The notes under the pieces are model-generated. The model worked only from the letters and a program-made list of their open reading frames with translations, did no database searches and was not told where the DNA came from. The position numbers and the translations under genes were made by a program. A stretch of 64,000 bases of DNA from an uncultured Aquimarina sp. (lineage in GTDB: Bacteria > Bacteroidota > Bacteroidia > Flavobacteriales > Flavobacteriaceae): assembly GCA_947498595.1 (NCBI GenBank), contig CANMKX010000019.1, forward strand, positions 21,731 through 85,730. Direction: 5' to 3'. Positions 1-8,087 of the stretch are shown here, one piece after another; positions within the stretch are counted from its first letter, which is position 1; every line of letters begins with the position of its first letter.

Positions 1-45
1 TTCCCAAGAAGATTTAGCATGTCTTACCAAATAAAGATTCTTCAT
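1..45 (-). CDS. SixA-like phosphohistidine phosphatase, N-terminus only (cut by window edge)
   Basis: Reading leftward from an ATG at 45, the 15 visible codons give MKNLYLVRHAKSSWE. The LVRHAKSSW string is the catalytic RHG-type motif at the extreme N-terminus of SixA-like members of the histidine phosphatase superfamily, where the His forms the phospho-enzyme. Everything after residue 15 lies outside the window, so length and completeness cannot be judged. The gene is divergent from the OmpA-family gene at 445. The motif match is distinctive, but only 15 residues are seen. Confidence 0.7.
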   Translation of the reverse strand, partial: MKNLYLVRHAKSSWE

Positions 46-444
46 AACAATTTCTATATATTTTTAGTTATAAAACTCAATAATAATTATATACAAGTTT
101 AAGCATTCGCTAGTTAAATTCTTACTAATTTCTTTTAAAATATTTTTACTGTTATTACTCAACTATTAAAATGTATTCCCGTTATTTTTTAAAAAATGTA
201 CGTATTTCTTACTCTTTAGAAAAAAAACAGAATTCATAAATTCATTTCATCGAAATAAACATTCATTAGAACGAAAATAGTATCATTTTTAAAATTATTA
301 AAAGTTAACCTTATACATTTGATCTATGATTTTTCCCCAATCATATACTTAATATTTACCCCTAGTATTTACAGATATATAGCTAAAACTATGAATTAGT
401 AGCTTCTTTAATTATTTAAATGAAGCTTTGATGTATAGATTAAA
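46..444. other. AT-rich divergent intergenic region
   Basis: About 400 bp without a convincing gene, between the leftward phosphatase and the rightward OmpA-family gene. One Bacteroidota -7-like box, TACATTTG at 314-321 (+), is present but has no clear TTG partner 17-23 bp upstream and lies about 120 bp before the start at 445. I see no RNA gene or strong hairpin. Confidence 0.4.
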
Positions 445-2568
445 ATGGAAAAATTTAACAACAACAACTGGTACTATTCTAACTATAGAATTGTGCTCTT
501 AGTTTTACTTAATACTTTTTTATTTTCGCAAATCACTGTTGCTCAAATAGAAACTCCATTAAGTAAGCGTACCGAATTAACACTGCATGGTGATTTCACT
601 TTTATTTCTAATACTATTTTAGGTAAAATTAGTAATGATGATGGATCTAATCATTTTGATCCTAAAAAAGATTATAATCTAGGTGGTATTAATAATCAAT
701 TTAAAATGGGATTCATTGATATTGACAATGATTCTACAACTTTCAACTCTAGTAGCGCATCTTTAAATTTCGCATCAAAATGTGCAACAATCAAACATGT
801 TGGTTTGTATTGGACTGCTTCTTATGCTGATTCTGTAAGAGCAAAAAAAATTAACACTGTTAAAATCAAGCTTCCTAAAGATTCTCTATATCAAAACATA
901 TCCGATGGAATCGTTATACATGATTACTTAAATTCTAAAGAAAATCCTTCAAAGACTTATAGTTGTTATAAGGATATTACAACCTTAGTTACTTCACAAA
1001 AAAATCCTAATGGATTATATACCATTGCAAATATTGCTGCTTCAACTACAAAAAGCAATCCGGCCGTTGAAGTTGGTAATGGACTCGCAGGCGGCTGGAC
1101 AATGATCATTATTTATGAAGATCCTAATAAAAGTCAAAAAAGATTTTACATATACGATGGTTATGTTAACATCGCTTCAAAAGCTGCACCTGTAGTTTTT
1201 AGTTTTGATAATTTCAAGACTATTCAGAAAGGTGATGTTAAGAGCAAAATAGGTATTGTCTCTTATGAAGGTGATAAAGGGATACAGGGTGATGCTATCG
1301 AAATTTTATCACAAGCATCAAATTCGTATCAATACCTTAAAACATCGAATAATCCAATGCTTAATTTCTTCAATTCTAGTATCACCAAAAATGGAAAACA
1401 AGTAACCAATCGTGTTCCTGCTAGTGAAAACACCTTAGGGTATGATGCTGATATTTTTAATATAAAAAATACCGATAACCAATTAATAACCAACAACCAA
1501 ACACAAACTAGCTTTAGATTATCTACAAAAAACGATGGTTTTGCAACAATAGCAGTTGCTTTTAGTATCGAAGTTTATGAACCATCGTTACAAATCGTAA
1601 AAAAAGTTACTAGGACTAATGGCAGTTATATTGCTAAAGACGAAACTATTATGCCGGGAGAAGAATTAATTCATACTTTGGAAATTAAAAACAAGGGAAA
1701 TGATCATGCCACCAATAGTTATATTATAGAACCTTTTCCTGAACATATAGAATTTATACCTAATTCCGTTTCTTATTCAATAAAAAAGAACAATTTTAAG
1801 TTTAATTATGATAAAAAGAAAAGATCTGTAAATTTTGAAATTCCTGACAAACTTTTAAAATCAAACGCCGAATCTTTTAAAATATCATATGCTGTGCGAG
1901 TTAGTGACAATTGTGAATTATTAGCTCAATTAAATACTCTAGACATTACAGCTAACTCTGTTACAGCTAGATATAATGGTATCAAAGATCCTAGTATGAA
2001 ATATGCTATGGGATATAATGATTATAATGAGTGTAGATTAGCTACTACAAATCCAATGCTCATGAATCCTAAAGTCGATCTTTCTAATTGTACGATCGCT
2101 ACACATCCTCAAATTTCTTTACAATATTCAAATTCAAATGAATCCATTAACACAAATAATTCTGTGGCGCCTGGAAAAACAATCGTTAAGGATCCTAAAA
2201 AAATACGTGATATTATCGATTTAAAAGCTATCTATTTTGATTTTGACAAATGGGATATTACATCTAAAGCAATCCTAGAACTTGATAAAATTGTTGGATT
2301 AATGCTAGTTGAGCAACCTTTATTAAAAATTAAAATTGAAACTTATACAGACAATCGAGGTGATCTATCGTACAATCAGGAATTATCTCAAAAAAGAGCT
2401 CAATCTATTTATCAGTATCTTATTGCTAACAAAATTAATACTCAAAGGATTATTTCTTATAAGGGATATGGAGAATCTAATCCAATCGTTAATTGCATAG
2501 ATAAAAATTGTTCTGAAGAAGAATATCAATTAAATAGAAGGTCTAATTTTATCATCGTTACTCCTTGA
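445..2568 (+). CDS. Exported DUF11-like/OmpA-family surface protein
   Basis: A 707-residue exported protein. Residues 1-34 form a signal peptide ending in VAQ. Residues about 50-380 form a large beta-rich region with motifs such as GLYWTASY, CYKDITTLV and GGWTMIIIYEDP, resembling the N-terminal part of DUF11-bearing adhesin-like proteins of Bacteroidota. Residues about 383-500 look like a DUF11/isopeptide-type repeat (VKKVTRTNG, PGEELIHTLEIKNKG). The last 110 residues are an OmpA C-terminal peptidoglycan-binding domain (IYFDFDKWDI, TYTDNRG, NRRSNFIIV). The combination suggests an outer-membrane or surface protein tethered to peptidoglycan. It is monocistronic, and its stop lies in a hairpin shared with convergent pdxH. 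The function of the N-terminal part is unknown. Confidence 0.75.
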   Translation: MEKFNNNNWYYSNYRIVLLVLLNTFLFSQITVAQIETPLSKRTELTLHGDFTFISNTILGKISNDDGSNHFDPKKDYNLGGINNQFKMGFIDIDNDSTTFNSSSASLNFASKCATIKHVGLYWTASYADSVRAKKINTVKIKLPKDSLYQNISDGIVIHDYLNSKENPSKTYSCYKDITTLVTSQKNPNGLYTIANIAASTTKSNPAVEVGNGLAGGWTMIIIYEDPNKSQKRFYIYDGYVNIASKAAPVVFSFDNFKTIQKGDVKSKIGIVSYEGDKGIQGDAIEILSQASNSYQYLKTSNNPMLNFFNSSITKNGKQVTNRVPASENTLGYDADIFNIKNTDNQLITNNQTQTSFRLSTKNDGFATIAVAFSIEVYEPSLQIVKKVTRTNGSYIAKDETIMPGEELIHTLEIKNKGNDHATNSYIIEPFPEHIEFIPNSVSYSIKKNNFKFNYDKKKRSVNFEIPDKLLKSNAESFKISYAVRVSDNCELLAQLNTLDITANSVTARYNGIKDPSMKYAMGYNDYNECRLATTNPMLMNPKVDLSNCTIATHPQISLQYSNSNESINTNNSVAPGKTIVKDPKKIRDIIDLKAIYFDFDKWDITSKAILELDKIVGLMLVEQPLLKIKIETYTDNRGDLSYNQELSQKRAQSIYQYLIANKINTQRIISYKGYGESNPIVNCIDKNCSEEEYQLNRRSNFIIVTP

Positions 2569-2582
2569 TAATAATCAAGGAG
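2561..2582. terminator. Hairpin containing both convergent stop codons
   Basis: Arms CTCCTTGAT (2561-2569) and ATCAAGGAG (2574-2582) are a perfect 9-bp inverted repeat with a 4-nt loop. The stop of the OmpA-family gene (2566-2568) is in the left arm and the stop of pdxH (2575-2577, minus strand) in the right arm. No T-run follows on either side, so intrinsic termination is uncertain. Confidence 0.5.
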
Positions 2583-3219
2583 CTAAACGTACAAAATTCC
2601 AATTATCTTTCACTTGACTGTATAGAATTCTATCATGTAACCTATTGGGTCTTCCTTGCCAAAACTCATAGCTTATTGGTTGCACTCTATAGCCTCCCCA
2701 ATGTTCTGGTTTTGGAATTTCTTTATCTTTAAATTGTTCTTCGAGCGCTTTTAACTTTTCTTCTAAAATAGCCCGCGAAGTAATTTCTTCGCTTTGATTT
2801 GATGCCCAAGCTCCTAGTCTACTACCTCTAGGTCTTGAATTATAATAAGCTATACTTTCGGCTTCAGAAGTCTTACTTATGATTCCTTTAATGATCACTT
2901 GTCGTTCTAAATTAGGCCAAAAGAAAGAAATACAAACATTGGGATCATTATCCATTGCTTTAGCTTTCTCTGATGCATAATTTGTAAAAAAAACAAAACC
3001 ATCTTCATCATATTTCTTTAATAAAACTATACGTGATTTCGGGAATCCATCATTCCCTTTAGTTGCGATAGTCATTGCATTTGCTTCTTCAACCCCTGGT
3101 GCTTCTTCTACTTCCTTAAACCACTTCGTAAAAAGTGTTAATGGTGTTTCTGGAAGATTTTCTTCTTCTAGAAAATACTTTTCATAAGATTTTCTATAAT
3201 TATGTAAATCCCTATTCAT
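2575..3219 (-). CDS. pdxH: Pyridoxamine/pyridoxine 5'-phosphate oxidase
   Basis: A 214-residue protein of the usual length for PdxH, the cytosolic FMN-dependent oxidase that converts PNP or PMP to pyridoxal 5'-phosphate. Visible family signatures are KSRIVLLKKYDEDGFVFFTNY in the FMN-binding region, SRPRGSRLGAWASNQS in the middle, and the C-terminal block WGGYRVQPISYEFWQGRPNR followed by LHDRI and the terminal RLAP. The ATG start follows rnz in the leftward direction and the 20-bp spacing suggests co-transcription with rnz. It ends convergently with the OmpA-family gene. Confidence 0.96.
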   Translation of the reverse strand: MNRDLHNYRKSYEKYFLEEENLPETPLTLFTKWFKEVEEAPGVEEANAMTIATKGNDGFPKSRIVLLKKYDEDGFVFFTNYASEKAKAMDNDPNVCISFFWPNLERQVIIKGIISKTSEAESIAYYNSRPRGSRLGAWASNQSEEITSRAILEEKLKALEEQFKDKEIPKPEHWGGYRVQPISYEFWQGRPNRLHDRILYSQVKDNWNFVRLAP

Positions 3220-3240
3220 TTTTTTAATCGTTAAGAAATT

Positions 3241-4146
3241 TTAAAATTCAAAAATTTTACCGTCATCTGCTACTTCCACATTCTCAAAAATTGTCTTAGC
3301 TTCATTTTTAAACAATTCGATATCTCCATAACGAGTTGAATAATGTCCTAACAGCAACGTACCTACATTGGCTTTTTGTGCAATAGTTGCCGCTTCCTTA
3401 GCAGAACTATGCCCTGTTTTTTGACATAAATGTTGATGACTTTCTAAAAAAGTAGATTCGTGATATAAAACTGTAGCTTCGTTTATTAGGGGAATTTTTG
3501 CTTCATCGTATTTTGTATCACTACAAAAAGCATAGCTTTTAACTGGATCAGGAGCTTCTGTTAATTCGTTATTAGGAATGACTTCTCCTGTATCTAACGT
3601 TATGTCTTTTCCTTTTTTTATAGATCTATAATAAGCTTTATCTATATTCTTATTAAGGACTTTACTTAATACGAGTTTACGATCTCCTTCTTTTTCTTTA
3701 AATAAAAATCCGTTACAATAAATACGATGTTGTAATGGAATTGTAGTAACTGATACAAATTCATCTTCATAAATAAGTTCAGAATCTTTATTTGTTAATT
3801 CATGAAAGTGAAGTGGATAATCTGTCCATGAATTGGATAATTTTAATTGCAGTGTAATTGCTTCTTTAATCCCTTTAGGCCCATAAACGTGTAATGGGTT
3901 TTCTCTATTTAAAAGTCTAAAAGTTGATATCAATCCTATCAACCCAAAGAAATGATCTCCATGTAAATGGGAAATAAAAATTCTTTTAATTCTAGAAAAC
4001 TTGATTTTCTGTTTTCTCAATTGCACTTGAGTTCCTTCTCCGCAATCAATTAAAAAAATTTGATTATTGATTTCTAAAACTTGAGCTGTAGGATTTGTAA
4101 AAGTTCGGGGCGTTGCTGAATAACAGCCTAAAATTGTGATTTTCAA
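3241..4146 (-). CDS. rnz: Ribonuclease Z (tRNA 3' endonuclease)
   Basis: A 301-residue metallo-beta-lactamase-fold protein. The zinc motif HLHGDH is at residues 60-65, preceded by the family-typical MKITILGCYSATPR start and LIDCGEGTQVQLR. Further signatures are FCSDTKYDE, the YHESTF block, TGHSSAKEAA and LLLGHYSTRY, all characteristic of RNase Z (ElaC family). It trims tRNA precursor 3' trailers. Length is normal for the short form. It probably forms a two-gene unit with pdxH, 20 bp downstream. Confidence 0.96.
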   Translation of the reverse strand: MKITILGCYSATPRTFTNPTAQVLEINNQIFLIDCGEGTQVQLRKQKIKFSRIKRIFISHLHGDHFFGLIGLISTFRLLNRENPLHVYGPKGIKEAITLQLKLSNSWTDYPLHFHELTNKDSELIYEDEFVSVTTIPLQHRIYCNGFLFKEKEGDRKLVLSKVLNKNIDKAYYRSIKKGKDITLDTGEVIPNNELTEAPDPVKSYAFCSDTKYDEAKIPLINEATVLYHESTFLESHQHLCQKTGHSSAKEAATIAQKANVGTLLLGHYSTRYGDIELFKNEAKTIFENVEVADDGKIFEF

Positions 4147-4202
4147 TAGTTATATATACTTTTATTTTTATAATAGTCATTATATCAAAAATCATATAGA
4201 TA

Positions 4203-4646
4203 CTAAAAATTAGATATATTAGTAAGTAGTTCTATATACCGCTCAGCAGAATATTTTCTATATCCACTAGCACCTAAAACATTTCCTTCTTTATTTAAAA
4301 CTAATAAAACTGGAAATACTTTTTTTCTGTTATAACGCTCTGCTAATTTAAAATTTTTCTCAATTTGTTCTTGAGGTAATCGATTCTTTTTTCGTTTAGG
4401 AAAATCTGCTTTTAACATTACAAAATGCTCTTTTGCATAGTCTTTAAAAACTTCTTTAGATAAGACATTTTTTTCTAATTTAATACAGGGAGGACACCAA
4501 TCTGAACCAGTAAATAGTAACACTATTTTTTTATCCTCTTTTGTAGCTAAAGCTTTTGCTTCGTCAATATCGTATAGCCATTCTTGTGCCGACATAGATA
4601 TAACGCTTACAAATAGCATGATTAGGGTGATTGCTATTCTTTTCAT
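4203..4646 (-). CDS. Exported thioredoxin-fold protein
   Basis: A 147-residue protein with a signal peptide (MKRIAITLIMLFVSVISMSAQ) and a thioredoxin-like domain carrying FTGSDWCPPCIKLEKNV, so the active site is WCPPC. It resembles the DUF255/thioredoxin_7 type of periplasmic thiol oxidoreductases common in Bacteroidota. Later signatures are FKLAERYNRKKVFPVLLVL and GASGYRKYS; the F-P pair supplies the cis-Pro-like region. A periplasmic disulfide reductase or chaperone role is likely but the substrate is unknown. It is probably a single-gene unit, 56 bp upstream of rnz and codirectional. Confidence 0.8.
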   Translation of the reverse strand: MKRIAITLIMLFVSVISMSAQEWLYDIDEAKALATKEDKKIVLLFTGSDWCPPCIKLEKNVLSKEVFKDYAKEHFVMLKADFPKRKKNRLPQEQIEKNFKLAERYNRKKVFPVLLVLNKEGNVLGASGYRKYSAERYIELLTNISNF

Positions 4647-4689
4647 TATGAAGGTTAGTTTAAGTTCACAACGATTCTGACGAATTATT

Positions 4690-4734
4690 TTTAGAAACTT
4701 TACAATTATACAGTATAATTATAAAGTTTCTAAA
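4690..4734 (-). terminator. Long hairpin after the pyr operon
   Basis: Arms TTTAGAAACTTTA (4690-4702) and TAAAGTTTCTAAA (4722-4734) pair perfectly; inside, AATTATA/TATAATT extend the stem after one mismatch, leaving a 3-nt loop. It begins 6 bp past the stop of the STAS-like gene, so a 3'-end structure of the pyrR-pyrB transcript is likely. No strong T-run follows. Confidence 0.5.
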
Positions 4735-4740
4735 CTGAGC

Positions 4741-5073
4741 TTAAATCCCTAAATCTCTTTCTATCTCTTCCATTTCAATTATATCATGAGCTTCTTGTAG
4801 TGTAGGAACTATTGTAATCTCATCAGGAGCTTCTTCAAAAGAAATTTTATCTGTAACGATAACAAAAGAATGTTTTGCTTCTTTATGCTTATTCGAAATT
4901 CTTAAAAATTCTGATATTTCTTCAGCTGTTATTTTATTCAATGAAAATAAATTAACAATAATATTATCTTGTGATAAGGTCTCATATTTTTGAGCAATTC
5001 CTTTCACTAATTCAATCACAGTTAATTTTTCTTGTGTTATAATTGTAGTTGTTTCATTTTTATCAAAAATCAT
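4741..5073 (-). CDS. STAS-like protein, third gene of the pyr operon
   Basis: A 110-residue soluble protein without signal peptide. The alternating pattern IIVNLFSLN, EEISEFLRISNKHK, HSFVIVTD and the acidic C-terminus DIIEMEEIERDLG resemble a small STAS/SpoIIAA-like alpha-beta fold; this is a judgement from pattern, not a search. It starts 6 bp after the pyrB stop, so it is very probably co-transcribed with pyrR-pyrB. No catalytic motif is visible. Its role, perhaps in regulation or rnz-linked RNA metabolism, is not known to me. Confidence 0.65.
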   Translation of the reverse strand: MIFDKNETTTIITQEKLTVIELVKGIAQKYETLSQDNIIVNLFSLNKITAEEISEFLRISNKHKEAKHSFVIVTDKISFEEAPDEITIVPTLQEAHDIIEMEEIERDLGI

Positions 5074-5079
5074 AATTTT

Positions 5080-6009
5080 TTATTTTTTTATTTTAGAAGC
5101 TAAAAGATATATTACAGCCATTCTCACCGCTACCCCGTTTTCTACTTGATCCAATATGATGGCTTGTTTTGAATCTGCTACATCACTCGTGATTTCAACT
5201 CCACGATTAATAGGCCCAGGGTGCATAATTACAATCTCTTTATCTAAGCTATTCAATATTTTTTTATTTACACCATATTGTTGTGTATATTCTCTAGTTG
5301 AAGGAAAATAACTAATTTCCATACGTTCATTTTGTACACGAAGCATATTTGCAACATCACACCATTCTAAAGCTTTTCTTAAATCTAGCTCTACTCCAAC
5401 ACCTAGTTTTTCTATATATTTAGGTATTAATGTTTTTGGCCCGCAAACTTTTACTTCAGCTCCTTGCAATTTCAATGCAAAAATGTTTGACAAAGCAACT
5501 CTTGAATGTAATATATCTCCAACAATTACGATTTTTTTACCTGCAACTTCTCCTAAACGCTCTCTTATAGAATAAGAATCTAATAATGCCTGCGTAGGAT
5601 GTTCATGAGCTCCATCACCTGCATTAACAATGCTTGCATTAACGTGCTTTGATAAAAATATACCAGCTCCAGGATTAGGATGTCTCATCACAACCATATC
5701 CACTTTCATTGATAGGATATTATTAACTGTATCAATTAATGTTTCTCCTTTTTTTACCGATGAAGATGCAGCAGAAAAATTAACAACATCTGCAGATAAT
5801 CTTTTTTCTGCTAGTTCAAAAGATAAACGTGTACGAGTACTATTTTCAAAAAATAAATTGGCAATGGTTATATCGCGTAAAGAAGGTACTTTTTTAATAG
5901 GTCGATTGATTACTTCTTTAAAATGATCAGCGGTTTCAAAAATAAGCTTGATATCTTCTTCTTTAAGATATTTAATTCCTAGTAAGTGATTTACACTTAA
6001 TTCGCCCAT
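5080..6009 (-). CDS. pyrB: Aspartate carbamoyltransferase catalytic subunit
   Basis: A 309-residue protein of standard length for the ATCase catalytic chain, which makes N-carbamoyl-aspartate in pyrimidine synthesis. Visible motifs are FFENSTRTRLSFE (carbamoyl phosphate STRT loop, residues about 53-65), VVMRHPNPGAG, the HPTQALLD loop and the late MHPGPINRGVEI block. No pyrI regulatory chain follows in this window. It sits 9 bp after pyrR and 6 bp before the STAS-like gene in one leftward operon, as expected for pyrimidine genes. Confidence 0.97.
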   Translation of the reverse strand: MGELSVNHLLGIKYLKEEDIKLIFETADHFKEVINRPIKKVPSLRDITIANLFFENSTRTRLSFELAEKRLSADVVNFSAASSSVKKGETLIDTVNNILSMKVDMVVMRHPNPGAGIFLSKHVNASIVNAGDGAHEHPTQALLDSYSIRERLGEVAGKKIVIVGDILHSRVALSNIFALKLQGAEVKVCGPKTLIPKYIEKLGVGVELDLRKALEWCDVANMLRVQNERMEISYFPSTREYTQQYGVNKKILNSLDKEIVIMHPGPINRGVEITSDVADSKQAIILDQVENGVAVRMAVIYLLASKIKK

Positions 6010-6018
6010 AATTATTGT

Positions 6019-6558
6019 CTAATTGTTAATAAGGTAAACTGCATCTTGTCCATGTACTTCTTCCCAGTACACTTTCACTTTTTCTTGATTAATAGCATCT
6101 ACTTGACGTCCTCTATAATTTGGCTGTATCGGTAAATGCCTACTAAATCTTCTATCAATAAGAGTTAATAATTCTATTTCTTTAGGTCTTCCAAAAGATT
6201 GAATTGCAGTTAATGCAGCTCTTATACTTCTTCCTGTATATAAAACATCATCTATAAACACTACATTTTTATCCTCTACAATAAAATCTATATGTGTTTT
6301 ATTAGCCTCTAATGGCTTTTCTCCTCTTCTAAAATCATCTCTATAAAACGTAATGTCTAGATGCCCTAATTGTACATTAGGTATGTTATAATCTTTTTCA
6401 AGAAAATTCTTTATTCGATTAGCTAAGTGTACACCTCTAGGTTGAATTCCTACAAGTACAGTTTCCTTAAAATCCATATGATTTTCAATCAATTGGCAAG
6501 TTAACCTATGTAAGATTATGTGCACTTCTTTCTCGCTAAGCAATATTTTTTGACTCAT
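6019..6558 (-). CDS. pyrR: Bifunctional pyr regulator/uracil phosphoribosyltransferase PyrR
   Basis: Starting from the ATG at 6558 the protein has 179 residues (MSQKILLSEKEVHIILHRL), close to the usual PyrR length. It shows the PRTase fold with VLVGIQPRGVHLANRI and the PRPP loop VVFIDDVLYTGRSIRAAL, plus the PyrR-type LIDRRFSRHLPIQPNY. A longer frame begins at TTG 6588, but that TTG is part of a TAnnTTTG promoter box, so it would not be transcribed. It is the first gene of pyrR-pyrB-STAS. PyrR can act as an RNA-binding attenuator; I see no attenuator in this short leader. Confidence 0.93.
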   Translation of the reverse strand: MSQKILLSEKEVHIILHRLTCQLIENHMDFKETVLVGIQPRGVHLANRIKNFLEKDYNIPNVQLGHLDITFYRDDFRRGEKPLEANKTHIDFIVEDKNVVFIDDVLYTGRSIRAALTAIQSFGRPKEIELLTLIDRRFSRHLPIQPNYRGRQVDAINQEKVKVYWEEVHGQDAVYLINN

Positions 6559-6585
6559 AGCGTATCCAAATAGATATTTGGTATA

Positions 6586-6593
6586 CAAAAATA
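6586..6593 (-). promoter_or_regulatory. -7 box of the pyrR operon promoter
   Basis: On the minus strand this reads TATTTTTG, matching the Bacteroidota TAnnTTTG element, 27 bp before the pyrR ATG. No good TTG -33 element is seen at the usual spacing. It rules out the longer TTG start of pyrR. Confidence 0.5.
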
Positions 6594-6701
6594 AGGAAAA
6601 AAAGGGTTATCGTTTCTGTATAATTATAGAAAGAAATAGTAATTTTTAGTTTAATCTAGATGAGAGGATTTTTATTTACGAGAATTTAGCGCATAAAAAA
6701 A

Positions 6702-6796
6702 GGCAAGCTACCTACATCACACTGCTACAACCGTTTACCTTTGCTGCGTTCCCGCCCTGGAGGATTCAACAGGAGCTAGTTGTGTAGGACTTGCCG
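6702..6796 (-). ncRNA. ffs: Signal recognition particle RNA, small bacterial type
   Basis: The minus strand carries the conserved SRP RNA apical domain, recognised as CCAGGGCGGGAACGCAGCAA followed by AGGTA, with the asymmetric loop and GNRA-like tetraloop region that binds Ffh. The 5' GGCAAGTCCTACA pairs with the 3' TGTAGGTAGCTTGCC, closing the molecule, and a run of seven T (6695-6701) follows as an intrinsic terminator. At about 95 nt it has the size of the small 4.5S-like class. The 5' end fits the promoter box at 6801-6808. Confidence 0.95.
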
Positions 6797-6800
6797 GGTG

Positions 6801-6830
6801 CAAATATACAACCTTTCTTTAGTTCTGCAA
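6801..6830 (-). promoter_or_regulatory. Promoter of the SRP RNA
   Basis: On the minus strand TTG (6828-6830), 19 nt, then TATATTTG (6801-6808), an exact fit to the Bacteroidota sigma-A consensus TTG-N(17-23)-TAnnTTTG. The predicted transcription start, about 6 nt downstream, coincides with the 5' end of the SRP RNA. Confidence 0.85.
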
Positions 6831-6885
6831 GTATTTTTTTACTCGAATTAAAATAAATATCTTGCTTAAAAATTAAATCAAAACC

Positions 6886-7968
6886 ATGACTATTCGTAAT
6901 CTATTAAATGTCATAACATTAAGCTTACTTTTTATTTCTTGCGGGAGTAATTCTGGGAAGAAAAAAAAATTATTTTCTCTAACTATTCCTAATAATCAGG
7001 CGAAATTTAAGCTAGATGAGACGCTTTCATTAAGCATAAACAACCCAAATAACATCATTATTGATTCTATTATATATCGTTTCGATAATCAACTCATAAA
7101 AAAAGTTAAAGGAAACTTACCTCTAAATGAAAAGTTCGATACTGAAAAATTAGGTTACAAAAAGGTAAACGTAGAAATTTTTCACGATGGAACTTCGGAT
7201 AAACTTTCCAAGAAAATAACTTTACTTAATAATAAAGCTCCTAAATTATATAAGTTTAAAATTGTAGCATCATATCCACATGATCAAAATGCTTTTACAC
7301 AAGGATTAGAATTTGTTAATGATACATTATATGAGAGTACAGGCCGTAATGGTTTTTCTTCTCTTAGAAAGGTAGATTATAAAACAGGAAAAGTTTTAGT
7401 TAAAAAGGAAATCTCTCAACAATATTTTGCTGAAGGAATCACAATCCATAATAATAAGATATACCAACTTACTTGGCTTGCTAAAGAAGGTTTTATTTAT
7501 AATCTAAATACGTTAACTAGAGATGGGAATTTTGCGTATGGTGAAAGTAAAGAAGGATGGGGATTATGTAATGATGGCACAACGATCTATAAAAGTGATG
7601 GTTCAGAAAAAATTTGGTTTTTAAATTCTCAAACTCTAGAAGAAGAAAGTTATATTCAAGTTGCTACTAATAAAAGTGTAAAATCTAACTTCAATGAATT
7701 AGAATGGATTGATGGTAAAATTTATGCAAATACTTGGCCTAAAAATGGAGCTACAAATAAAGCTAAATTAAAAAGTAGTATTTCTATTATAAATCCAAAA
7801 AATGGAGCATTAGAAGCTGTTATCGATTTAAGAGATTTAAGGAATCACGTAACACAACATGAAGCGCTAGATGTGTTAAATGGAATCGCATATAAAGCAG
7901 ACACTAGGCAACTTTTTGTTACTGGTAAGAACTGGGATAAATTATTTGAAATAGAAATTATCAAATAA
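6886..7968 (+). CDS. Glutaminyl-peptide cyclotransferase (plant/bacterial type), lipoprotein
   Basis: A 360-residue protein with a lipoprotein signal (LLFISCGSN; lipid-modified Cys at about residue 19). Residues about 120-360 match the glutamine cyclotransferase propeller family: FKIVASYPHDQNAFTQGLEF, LYESTGRNGFSSLRKVDY, GEGI-like AEGITIHNNKIYQLTW, LCNDGTTIYKSDGSE, LEWIDGKIYANTWP and VLNGIAYK. The enzyme forms N-terminal pyroglutamate from glutaminyl peptides. The first 110 residues are an Ig-like extension. It is likely anchored in the cell envelope, and stands alone, divergent from ffs. Confidence 0.88.
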   Translation: MTIRNLLNVITLSLLFISCGSNSGKKKKLFSLTIPNNQAKFKLDETLSLSINNPNNIIIDSIIYRFDNQLIKKVKGNLPLNEKFDTEKLGYKKVNVEIFHDGTSDKLSKKITLLNNKAPKLYKFKIVASYPHDQNAFTQGLEFVNDTLYESTGRNGFSSLRKVDYKTGKVLVKKEISQQYFAEGITIHNNKIYQLTWLAKEGFIYNLNTLTRDGNFAYGESKEGWGLCNDGTTIYKSDGSEKIWFLNSQTLEEESYIQVATNKSVKSNFNELEWIDGKIYANTWPKNGATNKAKLKSSISIINPKNGALEAVIDLRDLRNHVTQHEALDVLNGIAYKADTRQLFVTGKNWDKLFEIEIIK

Positions 7969-8040
7969 AAATATTTTAAATACTCTATATCAATTACTTA
8001 CATTTTTTATTGCAACATTATAATAATTAGCCAGTTATTA

Positions 8041-8069
8041 TTGTATGATGATAATAAAACGTACCTTTG
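8041..8069 (+). promoter_or_regulatory. Promoter of the DEAD-box helicase gene
   Basis: TTG (8041-8043), 18 nt, then TACCTTTG (8062-8069), a full Bacteroidota promoter. The predicted start of transcription near 8075 leaves a leader of about 13 nt before the ATG at 8088. A TTG that could lengthen the gene (8067) lies inside the box and is excluded. Confidence 0.8.
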
Positions 8070-8087
8070 CCGCTTTATTTTATTTAT

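Noticed and set aside
5630..5926. Plus-strand frame of 98 codons inside pyrB
   Set aside because: Fully covered by conserved pyrB sequence on the other strand.
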